Assembly (NCBI RefSeq): GCF_000723885.1 | Contig: NZ_CCDG010000059.1 | Location: 1 to 64,000, forward strand | DNA: 64,000 nucleotides | Reading direction: 5' to 3' | Source of the DNA: Paenibacillus camerounensis | GTDB lineage: Bacteria > Bacillota > Bacilli > Paenibacillales > Paenibacillaceae | Shown: positions 8,969 to 18,201 of the stretch, piece after piece | Layout: each line of letters opens with the position of its first letter | Numbering within the stretch: position 1 is the first letter of the stretch | The notes under the pieces: generated by a model | What the model was told of the DNA's origin: nothing | Seen by the model: only the letters and a program-made list of their open reading frames with translations | Databases searched by the model: none | Program-made: the position numbers and the translations under genes

Positions 8969-9295
8969 TCAGAATACCAGCCGCAGCAGCATTAGTGATA
9001 ACACACCCGTGATGACAGTCCCCAGCAGGCTGCGGGTTTTGACGGCAACCCAGAAGGCCGGGAGGGCAGCAATCAGCTCCACATTGGTGGAGAGCGCCGA
9101 GAACCGCCCGCCGTCAATGAACAGCTCCTGGGCGATGAGTGCGGACATAACAGCGATAGGCATGTAATTCAGCCAGCGCATTCCCCATCCGGGAATGGTA
9201 ATCCGGCTGAGCAGCATTAGCGGCAGCACCCGCGGGATAAAGGTGACCAGTGCGGCTCCGAGAATAATCAGAAAGATATCAAGCCTTACTTCCAT
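8969..9295 (-). CDS. azlD: AzlD family branched-chain amino acid transport protein
   Basis: A 108-residue, very hydrophobic protein with about four membrane segments. FIPRVLPLMLLSR near residue 19 is characteristic of AzlD. The open frame extends further upstream on the minus strand, but that part shadows azlC. The ATG at 9295 overlaps the azlC stop by ten bases, the usual coupling. AzlCD exports branched-chain amino acids or analogues such as azaleucine in Bacillus subtilis. Confidence 0.88.
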   Translation of the reverse strand: MEVRLDIFLIILGAALVTFIPRVLPLMLLSRITIPGWGMRWLNYMPIAVMSALIAQELFIDGGRFSALSTNVELIAALPAFWVAVKTRSLLGTVITGVLSLMLLRLVF

Positions 9296-10023
9296 TTTTC
9301 GATCACAGCTCCTATCGTTGAGGCTATTACCGCAGCGGCAATAACGCCGATGCTGGGGGACCATAGGATAGACAGGCCGACGGCTACAGCCATAGCAATG
9401 AGGCCGACTGTAATATCCAGCGCATATCTGCTTCTGCTGATCAGCGTAAGCACCAGCAGTCCGATGAACATGGCCGGCAGAGCGAAGTCCAGCCCCCATT
9501 CTTCGGGACTGGAGATCCACTGCCCGAGCACAGCACCGGCCAGATTGGCAATGATCCAGTTGAGATATGCGGTAATATTGAGGCCGTGCATCCATTTCTC
9601 GCTGATGGCCTTCCTGTTCGCGCTTCTCTGGATTGCCACACCAAAGGTCTCATCTGTCAGCAGTGTGCCGATCAGCAGGTTGCGCAGCGGCGTCAGATGG
9701 CGAAAGTAAGGCGAGAGAGCTGCACTGAGCAGCAGATGGCGGAGATTAACCAGCAGAATTGTAATAATGATGCTGGTCGCCGTGCTTCCCGCTGCGATCA
9801 TCCCGGCCGCTATGAACTGGGCTGACCCTGCATACAGTATAGTCGAGATCAAGGCGATTTCGGCCAGGGAGAGGCCGGCGGTCTTCTCGACAACACCGGC
9901 GGCGAAGCCGATGCTCAGATAACCAAGCAGCGTTGGAATACAATCCTTCACCCCCTGCAGGAAGCTCTCCTCGCTAACCGGTGCGGCAGCAGCAAGCTCC
10001 GCCTGTACAGATTCGGATTTCAT
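9286..10023 (-). CDS. azlC: AzlC family branched-chain amino acid exporter subunit
   Basis: A 245-residue multi-pass membrane protein. The stretches GYLSIGFAAGV and LYAGSAQF are typical of AzlC (LIV-E family). An earlier in-frame ATG at 10050 exists, but AAGGAGG just before 10023 fixes the start. It is the first gene of the azlCD pair, transcribed towards the DUF4129 gene. It forms the larger half of the exporter in the plasma membrane. Confidence 0.9.
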   Translation of the reverse strand: MKSESVQAELAAAAPVSEESFLQGVKDCIPTLLGYLSIGFAAGVVEKTAGLSLAEIALISTILYAGSAQFIAAGMIAAGSTATSIIITILLVNLRHLLLSAALSPYFRHLTPLRNLLIGTLLTDETFGVAIQRSANRKAISEKWMHGLNITAYLNWIIANLAGAVLGQWISSPEEWGLDFALPAMFIGLLVLTLISRSRYALDITVGLIAMAVAVGLSILWSPSIGVIAAAVIASTIGAVIEKWK

Positions 10024-10154
10024 GTTTACGGCCTCCTTTCGGGCTGTCATGAGTTAACGTATTGCCGGAAAAACGCATTATCTTAATATCTTATACTTTC
10101 CGCAGCTTGGCAAGGGAAATCTTCATGCCCCTTCCGCTGGCAGCCGGAACAGAA

Positions 10155-10195
10155 AAGGTCCCGCCGCATGAAAGTCATGCGGCGGGACCTTTTTG
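10155..10195 (-). terminator. Strong intrinsic terminator after the GH42 gene
   Basis: A perfect 16-base-pair stem: AAGGTCCCGCCGCATG at 10155-10170 pairs with 10176-10191, with a five-base loop. On the minus strand it is followed by TTTT. It ends the beta-galactosidase transcript before azlC. Confidence 0.85.
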
Positions 10196-10244
10196 AAGTT
10201 AAAGAATGCCTAACTAGGCAGCTTCATCGGCCCTAGACACCCGT

Positions 10245-12299
10245 TTATTGCAGCACCAGAACGCCGAAGCCGTCCATAATAAATGTACCGTTCAGTGTTT
10301 GGCCTGTCAGCAAATCGGTGCGCGGCTCCTTGAGCAGAATTTCTACCGGCAGCTCATTATAGTTGAGCAGGAAGGTCAGGCTGGCAGACTCGCTGCTGCG
10401 GATCTGCAGCTCTACCTCCGACGGGAGCTCCAGCCAATCAGCAGCAGGGGAGGCCAGCTCCAGGCTGTCGATGATGCGCAGTGCCGATTCTTCATTGAAT
10501 ACAGCCCCGTAGTACCATACCTCGCCAAGACCGCGTTTGTTACGGGTAACCGCAGGCTTGCCGGCATAATAATCACTGGCGTACGTACCCATGACCTCGA
10601 CAGTATCAGCTTCTACCTGCAAAATATCATTGAACGAATCGGCACCGGTCAGCTCTTCACTGCCTTGGGTCCATTTGATTGTTGTAGGGAGACGTCTGCC
10701 TTTGACCATAGTGAACTCTTCAACGGTTATCCCGCACAGCTCCTTGGCAGCTCCCGGGAATGCGCGCATATAGCATTGCCCCCTGGAATCCTTGTATCCG
10801 GTCCGGCAGCCAAAGATGAGCTTACCGCCCTGCTGCACGTATTCATCCAGTACAGCAGCTGTGGCATCGGTCATAATGGCCGGATGCGGATAGACAAGTA
10901 CGTCATAACGGGACAGCTCCTTGGCGGTGGTCTTGCTGCGCATATACACTACATCCGCCGGGATATGCTTATGCTGCAATGCTTTGAACCACTCTTTATT
11001 GCTCTGCCACATGAACGGCCCGTGCCAGATATCATATTCGCCATCCCACTCATTATCGTAATCCCGCACAATGGCAATTGAGGCTTGAGCCTTTGTGCCA
11101 ATAATGGTGCTGCCTGCTGCAGCGAGCTCCTTGCCGATAGCAGAAGCTTCGCGGACCCGGCGGTTAGGCAGATTGTGATAGTCATTAATGCCGTGCCAGT
11201 AAATCTCGTTCCCCATGGTAGCTGTGCGCCAGCGGAAGTAGAGCACCATATCCGCGCCGTGGGCAATAGACTGGTAAGTCCACAGACGCATCTGCCCCGG
11301 CTTAGGTGAAGGCATATCCATCCGGTTAACCCAGCCGCCCGGACCGGACTGCTGCTCCATAATGCAGTAGTTCGGGCTGATTGAACGGATGACCGACAAG
11401 GATAGGCTCCAGCTTCGGTCAGCAAGCGGATTCTGCTCATCCGGATCGGAATGGATGCTTGAGAACTGCGGATATGAATCGTAGCTGAAGAAATCCAGCT
11501 GTTCATTGTTAAGCTCATGGCTGTCAAGATGGCCAAACAAGCCGTTGGTTGTCACCCATTGGTCGGGCGCCTTAGCGCGGAGTATATCGGACTGTACCTT
11601 GGCAAAGGAAATCGTATTATCTGAGATGAAACGCTTCTCGTCCAGCGCCTGATGCGGGTTCGGCTGATGTGGGACAGGAGTAGGGCGGGTCAGGAAGACC
11701 TGTGACCAGTCTGAGTAAGTCTGATTCCAGAATATAGCTCCCCAGGCTTCATTCAGCTTATCCAGCGTACCGTATCTCTGCTTTAGCCATTCGCGGAAGC
11801 AGGTGTGATCGCTTTCAGAGTAGAAAACATTGATCTCGCAATTCAGCTCATTATCAATCTGCCAGCCGGTAACACCCGGATGATTGGCATAATGCCCGGC
11901 CATCTCAGTTACAATCCGGGCACACAGCTCACGGTATTTGGGGCTGCTGTAATTATAGTGCCGCCGCATGCCGTGCTGAAGGGTTACACCTTCCTGGCTC
12001 ACGTTCAGCACCTCAGGATATTTATAAGTAAGCCAGGCCGGCGGTGTGGCTGTCGGTGTACCCAGAATGACCTTAAGTCCATGGCTATGCGCCAGATCAA
12101 TAGCCCGGTCGAACAGTCCGAATTGAAAGCTGCCTTCCTCCGGCTCAAAGATGGACCAGGCGAATTCGCCCATCCGGACAATTGTGAATCCGGTCTCCAC
12201 CATACGGCGGTAATCGTCATCCCACATTTCCTCCGGCCAGTGCTCCGGGTAATAACAGACGCCGAGTTCAAACTGCTTATCAGCAACGGGTTTCTTCAT
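10245..12299 (-). CDS. Beta-galactosidase, glycoside hydrolase family 42
   Basis: A 684-residue cytosolic enzyme that would hydrolyse terminal beta-galactosides; no signal peptide is present. The N-terminal barrel opens with FELGVCYYPEHWP, typical of GH42. The acid/base Glu151 lies in QIDNE and the nucleophile Glu315 in CIMEQQSG. Trimerisation and C-terminal beta domains follow, giving the family's usual length of about 680. GGAGG before the ATG at 12299 fixes the start. An AraC regulator is divergent, 144 bases away, so substrate induction through it is likely. Confidence 0.93.
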   Translation of the reverse strand: MKKPVADKQFELGVCYYPEHWPEEMWDDDYRRMVETGFTIVRMGEFAWSIFEPEEGSFQFGLFDRAIDLAHSHGLKVILGTPTATPPAWLTYKYPEVLNVSQEGVTLQHGMRRHYNYSSPKYRELCARIVTEMAGHYANHPGVTGWQIDNELNCEINVFYSESDHTCFREWLKQRYGTLDKLNEAWGAIFWNQTYSDWSQVFLTRPTPVPHQPNPHQALDEKRFISDNTISFAKVQSDILRAKAPDQWVTTNGLFGHLDSHELNNEQLDFFSYDSYPQFSSIHSDPDEQNPLADRSWSLSLSVIRSISPNYCIMEQQSGPGGWVNRMDMPSPKPGQMRLWTYQSIAHGADMVLYFRWRTATMGNEIYWHGINDYHNLPNRRVREASAIGKELAAAGSTIIGTKAQASIAIVRDYDNEWDGEYDIWHGPFMWQSNKEWFKALQHKHIPADVVYMRSKTTAKELSRYDVLVYPHPAIMTDATAAVLDEYVQQGGKLIFGCRTGYKDSRGQCYMRAFPGAAKELCGITVEEFTMVKGRRLPTTIKWTQGSEELTGADSFNDILQVEADTVEVMGTYASDYYAGKPAVTRNKRGLGEVWYYGAVFNEESALRIIDSLELASPAADWLELPSEVELQIRSSESASLTFLLNYNELPVEILLKEPRTDLLTGQTLNGTFIMDGFGVLVLQ

Positions 12300-12443
12300 A
12301 ATAACCTCCAAATGTAAAAAGATGCTTTATTAAAGCTATGAATCTATTGTAATGGCAGCAGTGATATATCTTATATAACAGAATATTGCTATTATATGAT
12401 TATATTGCGTGCCCCGTGTTAAGAGGCGGAAAGAGGTAATGTA

Positions 12444-13277
12444 ATGATGAAGCAACGGGTACTCCCGGCTCCGGCCTATGCCCATTATGTCTGTTATCCG
12501 GATTTTATCGGACATTACAGCGAATTCCCGCAGCATGCGGTCCGCAGGAGTGAGGGGATGCTTAACAGCTACAATCTGCATCTGGTTGTTGACGGCTCCG
12601 GATATGTGTTTCAGGACGGTGAACGGATTCCAATGGGAAAAGGCAGCGGCTTCCTGTACTCCCGCGGAGCATATCAGCAGTACGGCTCAGACCCCACGCA
12701 GCCGTGGGAGATCCGCTGGGTCCACTTCAGCACCTCGGTTTCCTTGCCTTTGCTGGAGGAGGCAGACCAGTCACGGGGCTATTTCTTCACCTTTGATCTG
12801 AACGCCGGCCTTGAACAGCTGTTCGAGGAGATGTACGGCCTCAGTGCAGCCTATGAGACCAGGAGCGAGCCGCGCCTGTCAGCTGTCCTGTATGAAATTC
12901 TGGTCACCCTGCTGCAGAATTCCGAACCGCTGCACGGCTCGGTACCGCTGGAAATCCGTCATTCGATCCGCCGTACGGCCGATCTGATCCATAATGAATG
13001 TGAACGGCCCTGGACGCTTGAGAGCATGTCAAGGCTGGCAGGATACAGCAGCTATCATTTTCTGCGGCTGTTCCGTTCCACCATGGGGAAGACGCCCAAC
13101 CGCTATTTAAGCGAATGCCGTCTGGCCAAGGCTAAGCTGCTGCTGGTTTCAACCGAGCTGCCTGTAGAGCAGATCGCCCTGCAAAGCGGATTTCAGCAAT
13201 CCAGCTATTTTATAAAAGTATTTAGAGGGGCAGAAGGTCTGCCTCCAAGCCAGTACCGGCGCTCTTTCCGCTCATAG
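12444..13277 (+). CDS. AraC family transcriptional regulator, likely of the GH42 gene
   Basis: A 277-residue regulator. An N-terminal cupin-like sensor domain (about 1-150) is followed by two helix-turn-helix motifs in residues about 180-275, with SRLAGYSSYHFLRLFRS and ALQSGFQQSSYFIKVFR. It is divergent from the GH42 beta-galactosidase, and the two share 144 AT-rich bases. Regulators in this arrangement usually activate the divergent glycosidase gene when bound to a sugar. The ligand cannot be named from sequence. Confidence 0.9.
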   Translation: MMKQRVLPAPAYAHYVCYPDFIGHYSEFPQHAVRRSEGMLNSYNLHLVVDGSGYVFQDGERIPMGKGSGFLYSRGAYQQYGSDPTQPWEIRWVHFSTSVSLPLLEEADQSRGYFFTFDLNAGLEQLFEEMYGLSAAYETRSEPRLSAVLYEILVTLLQNSEPLHGSVPLEIRHSIRRTADLIHNECERPWTLESMSRLAGYSSYHFLRLFRSTMGKTPNRYLSECRLAKAKLLLVSTELPVEQIALQSGFQQSSYFIKVFRGAEGLPPSQYRRSFRS

Positions 13278-13317
13278 TCTGTTGACAGGGAAGATAAAGT
13301 TAACAAAGCCTGTGCAG

Positions 13318-13345
13318 AAAACAGCAACCATTATGCTGTTTTTGG
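13318..13345 (+). terminator. Intrinsic terminator after the AraC gene
   Basis: AAAACAGCA at 13318-13326 pairs with TGCTGTTTT at 13334-13342 around a seven-base loop; the stem merges into a T run. Confidence 0.75.
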
Positions 13346-13457
13346 CGTATTTAGGGGGAAAAGGTTACAACACAGCCGGAACAGTTACAAATTGGATACA
13401 AATCCCTGGTTGTCAGCAACTATAATAACCTTAGCAAATATTTCTGGGAGGATATCA

Positions 13458-16034
13458 ATGAGAGAGTTCAGCAAAAGAACGGCCGTTCTGCTCTTAAGCA
13501 GCCTGGCCTTGGTTCAGGCTGCCGGGGGGATAGCGGTGCCCGCAGCCCAGGCTGCAGGCACACAGGCTGCGGCCAGCACTGCAGCAGCAGTCAAAATTAA
13601 TCCGGTTACGATGGCGGCTGGAGTTACAGCAGCAATTGAAGACATCAACATCTGGCCGCAGTCCGGCGGTAACATACTGGCTTACACCCTGAAGATTACG
13701 AATAACAGCAGTTCAACTGTGAATCTGCAGCGTTACTTCTCACGCGTCGTCACTCCTGGAGGCTCGGTCATTCCGGGCAATCCGGTAACCGCAGACGCTA
13801 CGAAGAAAAAGATTGCTGCCAAGAACAGTATGAGTATTACATACTATGTGAATATCGGACAGACCAAATCCCTATCAGGCGTCAAAATTGCCATGTATGT
13901 GTGGGATGCCAAAAGCAAGGGTTACCTGAAGCATTCCGGTTCCTTTGCCATTCCGGCTGCTTATTCCAACATGGTGGCAACGGGCAAGAGCCTCGACACT
14001 AAGATGAATGACATTCCGGTTACAGCAAGTGCAGCATCGCTGGAGCTGTACAAATACGGCGGCAAGGTATATGCCAAAGCAGGCATCAATATTACGAACA
14101 AAGGCGGTAAAGTGCTCGGCGATCCGGGCTACACAGCCTATCTGGTCACAGCCAGCGGAACAGCCTTTGAGCTTGCGCTCAGCAGCTCCCAGACCGGCTA
14201 TAAGATCCAGCCGCAGGAAAAAAAGAGTATCTATTATTTGACCGAAATTCCGGCCTATCTGAATACCACCAATATGAAGCTGCAGTTCACGCAGAAGGAT
14301 GAGGCGCTTAAGCTTGAGCTTCCGAGGTCTTCATTTAAGCTTCCGGCAGCGAGTACGCCTAATCTGGTCGTAGCCAGCGGCGCCGTCAAAAAAATCGTCG
14401 TAAACAACAACACGGTCGACACTAAGCTCACCGGAGCTTCTGTCTTTGCAGAGGATGCCACGGCGGTCTGGGCATTCCAGCTGCAGCTTAAGAATACCGG
14501 AAATACAGCAGTGACACTGCCTGCTTATGAGCTGGCTGTGAAGTCAGCCAAAGGAACGGCATTTCCGGTTAATGCCAAAGGCTTGAGCGGTCTTACCCTG
14601 AAGCCGATGGAGACAAAGGTGGTTCCGCTGACGGTGGAAATTCCGTTACAGGTGGAGCAGTCCTCGCTGCAGCTGCAGATGATTGAAGCTGTTACCGCTG
14701 CTGCCGGAACGGACGGCGGTACTTCCGGTACAGGGGATACAGGCGCTGCCTCCGGGAAGCTGATTTTCCCGGTTGCTTATTTCACTATTCCATACACCCT
14801 TAAGGCTGACGTTCGAAGCGGGCAGGAATATGGAGCAACGAACCAATATGGTTCATTCGCCTACAGCCTGCAATCGCTGCAGCGTTATCCGTGGAAGAAT
14901 GATGACATTGTCCTTGCCAAGGTTAGAATAACCAACACACAAGCCGTAAATCTGACGATTCCTGAGCTCAAAGGAGCGCTGAAGCTCGATACCGATAATC
15001 TGTCGGCAACGACGGACCTGCTCATGGATAAAGAGGCTGCAGTACTTGCTCCGGGGAAATATGCTGATATTTCGCTGATAACCAAAATTCCCTATACCGA
15101 TGAGTTCAGCAATGTGCGGGTAAACCTAAGTGTCAAATCGGAAACCGAAAGCATTCCGTTCCTCGACTTCAGTACAACCAGCTTTATAAGCAGTGTAGAC
15201 CAGCTGAAGCGCGGGGACAGCTACACTATTTCCGGCAAAGGCAAAAATGCTGCAGTACAGGAGAACAAAACTACCGTCTATGAAGGCAGCAACTATAATA
15301 TTCTGTACACCGAGGTGCTGATGACCAGTGCCGAGAAACGGCAGAGCAAGATGGCACGTCTGCAGGCGTATTTCAAAACAGCGGACGGGCAATTTTATGA
15401 AGCTAAGGTGAACCAGTCTGACAGTCTGGCGATACCGGGCGGCAAGCAGCTGGTTACATTGTGGGCTAAGCTGCCTAAACCGGCAAGCACAACGGATGTG
15501 TCATTGTATGTGGGATCTGGCGTCACAGCCGGCAGACTTAGCGAGAGCGGAGAGGAAGCAACCGGATTTATTAATGTAGCCTCACTGCCGCTTACACCAA
15601 GAGCTGTTGTTCCTGCTAACAATCTACAGAACGTCGTCCTTTATCCTTATACTTTAAATGTTCTTACCTCAGATGCGAGCCATGTAGAAGCCAGTGATAC
15701 AGTAACGTTGAACATTACCTACAATCTGACGCGGGAAAACAGCTATGATGCCGGAGAATCAGAGCATAAGCTGGTTCTGCGGATTACAGATCCATTCGGC
15801 CAATCTCAGGACAAGGTACTGGCAATCGGTACGGAGCTGACAGAAGGGACTAATCATAATTTTGCCGTGTCCTTTACCAAGAATCTCTACCGGCAGATCA
15901 CAGGCGGTTCTTATAAACTGACGGTATATGATGAGTTCCAGGGGGAACGGCAGGAGCTGGGCGGCCAGACCTTCACTATGCGCTTTATCCCGCTGCCAAA
16001 GGTTGAAGATGAGGAGAAAGAGACAGGAAAATAA
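13458..16034 (+). CDS. Large secreted protein of unknown function, leading an ABC exporter operon
   Basis: An 858-residue protein with an N-terminal signal peptide of about 33 residues ending AVPAAQAAG. The mature part is rich in Thr, Ser, Val and Asn and looks like several beta-sandwich modules: the pattern of a long strand, a KNTGNTAVTLP-type turn and a further strand recurs, and a GTDGGTSGTGDTGAASG linker lies near residue 416. No sortase motif or surface-layer homology module was seen. GGGAGG before the ATG at 13458 sets the start; an in-frame ATG upstream is less likely. It ends 34 bases before the ABC ATPase gene, so it is probably exported by, or works with, that transporter. Function unknown. 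Confidence 0.8.
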   Translation: MREFSKRTAVLLLSSLALVQAAGGIAVPAAQAAGTQAAASTAAAVKINPVTMAAGVTAAIEDINIWPQSGGNILAYTLKITNNSSSTVNLQRYFSRVVTPGGSVIPGNPVTADATKKKIAAKNSMSITYYVNIGQTKSLSGVKIAMYVWDAKSKGYLKHSGSFAIPAAYSNMVATGKSLDTKMNDIPVTASAASLELYKYGGKVYAKAGINITNKGGKVLGDPGYTAYLVTASGTAFELALSSSQTGYKIQPQEKKSIYYLTEIPAYLNTTNMKLQFTQKDEALKLELPRSSFKLPAASTPNLVVASGAVKKIVVNNNTVDTKLTGASVFAEDATAVWAFQLQLKNTGNTAVTLPAYELAVKSAKGTAFPVNAKGLSGLTLKPMETKVVPLTVEIPLQVEQSSLQLQMIEAVTAAAGTDGGTSGTGDTGAASGKLIFPVAYFTIPYTLKADVRSGQEYGATNQYGSFAYSLQSLQRYPWKNDDIVLAKVRITNTQAVNLTIPELKGALKLDTDNLSATTDLLMDKEAAVLAPGKYADISLITKIPYTDEFSNVRVNLSVKSETESIPFLDFSTTSFISSVDQLKRGDSYTISGKGKNAAVQENKTTVYEGSNYNILYTEVLMTSAEKRQSKMARLQAYFKTADGQFYEAKVNQSDSLAIPGGKQLVTLWAKLPKPASTTDVSLYVGSGVTAGRLSESGEEATGFINVASLPLTPRAVVPANNLQNVVLYPYTLNVLTSDASHVEASDTVTLNITYNLTRENSYDAGESEHKLVLRITDPFGQSQDKVLAIGTELTEGTNHNFAVSFTKNLYRQITGGSYKLTVYDEFQGERQELGGQTFTMRFIPLPKVEDEEKETGK

Positions 16035-16068
16035 CGTTCTATTCTAAGTCCGTAAAGGAGCAGCACCC

Positions 16069-16782
16069 ATGTTGCGAGTTGAAAATATCAAGCATTCGTT
16101 CAAAACCGGCAACGAATGGACCACGGTTTTGCACAATATTAATTTTACAGTTAACAAAGGTGAGATGGTCGCGCTGCTCGGAAGCTCCGGCTCAGGCAAG
16201 TCCACCATGCTGAATCTGATGGCCGGGCTGATGAAGCCGACGGAAGGCCATATATACATTGCCGACCATGATATCGTCCAGATGGGGGAGAACAAGCTGG
16301 CGGAATTCCGCCGTAAGCATATCGGCTTTATCTTTCAGGCTTACGAGCTGATTACAAGCCTTACGGTACGTGAAAATGTTGAGCTGCCGCTCGTATTCCA
16401 ATCCATATCGCCTTCGGTCCGCAAGCAAAAAGCGCTGGCGCTCCTGGAGCAGGTCGGCATCCCGGACAAGGCGGATCTGTTCCCGTCGCAGCTGTCAGGC
16501 GGCCAGCAGCAGCGGGTCAGTATCGCCCGTTCGCTGATTACCGAGCCCTCCGTTATCTTCGCGGATGAGCCGACCGGGAATCTGGATACCAAGACTGAGG
16601 AAGAGATTATTGCAATTCTGCTGAAGCTGAACCAGTCGCTGAAGACAACCTTTATTGTTGTCACACATGAACTGGAGGTTGCAGAGCAGATGCAGCGTAC
16701 ATTCTCCCTGCGTGACGGCTATCTGATCAATAATCAACAGCCGCCAGCAGATGCGGAGTCTGCGGAAGGAGGCGCCGGATGA
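16069..16782 (+). CDS. ABC transporter ATP-binding protein (MacB/YknY/LolD type)
   Basis: A 237-residue ATPase. Walker A is GSSGSGKST at 38-46, the signature is LSGGQQQRVS near 142, and Walker B is VIFADEPTG near 162. This subfamily powers mechanotransmission-type transporters with FtsX-like permeases. It overlaps the permease gene by four bases. With the following permease and membrane-fusion protein it makes a YknXYZ-like set, although the gene order is ATPase-permease-adaptor. Confidence 0.93.
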   Translation: MLRVENIKHSFKTGNEWTTVLHNINFTVNKGEMVALLGSSGSGKSTMLNLMAGLMKPTEGHIYIADHDIVQMGENKLAEFRRKHIGFIFQAYELITSLTVRENVELPLVFQSISPSVRKQKALALLEQVGIPDKADLFPSQLSGGQQQRVSIARSLITEPSVIFADEPTGNLDTKTEEEIIAILLKLNQSLKTTFIVVTHELEVAEQMQRTFSLRDGYLINNQQPPADAESAEGGAG

Positions 16783-18158
16783 AGATCAGGGATATTTCCC
16801 GGATGGCCTGGGATCAGGTGAAACGGCGCAAGGTCGTTACCGGACTGTGTATGACCGGGATTTCAATCGGCTGTGCCGCCATTATCGTGGCGCTCAGCAT
16901 CGGGCAATCCGCCCAGACCTATGTTACCGATCAGGTTAACCAGAATTTCAAAATGGATGAAATCACCGTAACTCCCGGCGGGGGCATTCCCTCACGGGGA
17001 GGCGGCGGTGGAGGTTCTGGAGAAAGTAACGAGAACCTGGACCCTGGCAAGCTGACTGCCCAGAAGCTGGAGATCATCAAGAGCCTGAATCATGTTGTAG
17101 CCGCTGCACCTTTTGAAGATGCCGGCTATATGCAGATGCTGACCGTCGATAACAAAATTGCCGATGTTCAGGTCAAAGCGACGGATCTGCGGATGTTAAC
17201 CGAGTTTGGCTTTAAGTTCAAGCAGGGCGGTGTTACGGATCTGCCGGGCATGGTCGTGCTGAATTACGGGGCTACACTCGGACTGATTGACAATGAGACC
17301 CGGCAGAAGCTGTATGAGCAGCTGGGAGCGGACCCGTTCAACTCTGCACTGATGGACCAGTATAACAGCATGTCAACCCTGCCTTCTGAGATGTACCGGC
17401 AGCAGGTGCAGCTGCAGGCCACAGATTATTCCACTTCGGAAGGGAACATCAGGCTCAGCTCAGCGCTGCAGGTCGGCGGTATTCTGTCTACAGCGGAGGG
17501 AACCGATGATCTGCGTGCCTCCTACGAAAAGATTATGTATGTATCGCTTGAAACGGCGGCCCAGCTGACCCAGCAATTATCTTTCGGCACTAATAACGGT
17601 ATGACTCCGAATGTGGAAGAAAACAGCTACAAAACGGTTACAGTCAAGGTTGACAGCACGGATAATATCAAATCGGTTGAAGCCATAATCCAGAAGCTCA
17701 ATCTGAATGCCATGGACAATCTGTATCAGCAGGAGATGCTTAAAGAGCAGTTCGATATGATAAAAATGGCTGCGCTAGGTATAGGGGTATTCATTCTGAT
17801 TATTGCCTCTATCTCAATCATTGTGGCCATGACCATGTCCACACACCAGCGCAGGCGGCAGATCGGGATCATGAAGGTGCTTGGCGCCAACATGGGGCAG
17901 ATCCGCAATATGTTCATCACGGAAGCTGCTCTGCTGGGCCTGCTCGGAGGCCTGCTTGGAGTGCTGTTCTCTTATCTGATTATCATGGGTCTTAATAAGC
18001 TGGTGGGCACTGCAGGGGACAGCCTGAACTTCGTTATCCCGTTAACGACCATTCCGGTCGGACTGGCCTTTGCAATTATGACAGGCGTTCTGTCCGGTAT
18101 ATATCCGGCAATCAGTGCCTCCAGAACAGATGCGCTTACAGCAATTAAACGGGATTAA
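16779..18158 (+). CDS. MacB/FtsX-type ABC transporter permease
   Basis: A 459-residue permease with the MacB topology: one membrane segment near 20-42, a large extracellular domain, then three segments near 332, 383 and 417 carrying the FtsX fold. The extracellular domain begins with a glycine-rich stretch (RGGGGGGSGES, about residue 75). It overlaps the ATPase gene by four bases. Such permeases move peptides, toxins or lipoproteins outward without a classic substrate tunnel. Confidence 0.9.
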   Translation: MKIRDISRMAWDQVKRRKVVTGLCMTGISIGCAAIIVALSIGQSAQTYVTDQVNQNFKMDEITVTPGGGIPSRGGGGGGSGESNENLDPGKLTAQKLEIIKSLNHVVAAAPFEDAGYMQMLTVDNKIADVQVKATDLRMLTEFGFKFKQGGVTDLPGMVVLNYGATLGLIDNETRQKLYEQLGADPFNSALMDQYNSMSTLPSEMYRQQVQLQATDYSTSEGNIRLSSALQVGGILSTAEGTDDLRASYEKIMYVSLETAAQLTQQLSFGTNNGMTPNVEENSYKTVTVKVDSTDNIKSVEAIIQKLNLNAMDNLYQQEMLKEQFDMIKMAALGIGVFILIIASISIIVAMTMSTHQRRRQIGIMKVLGANMGQIRNMFITEAALLGLLGGLLGVLFSYLIIMGLNKLVGTAGDSLNFVIPLTTIPVGLAFAIMTGVLSGIYPAISASRTDALTAIKRD

Positions 18159-18201
18159 TGCCTGACCGATTTTGTATTTCAAGCTGAAAGGAAGCAGGGG
18201 A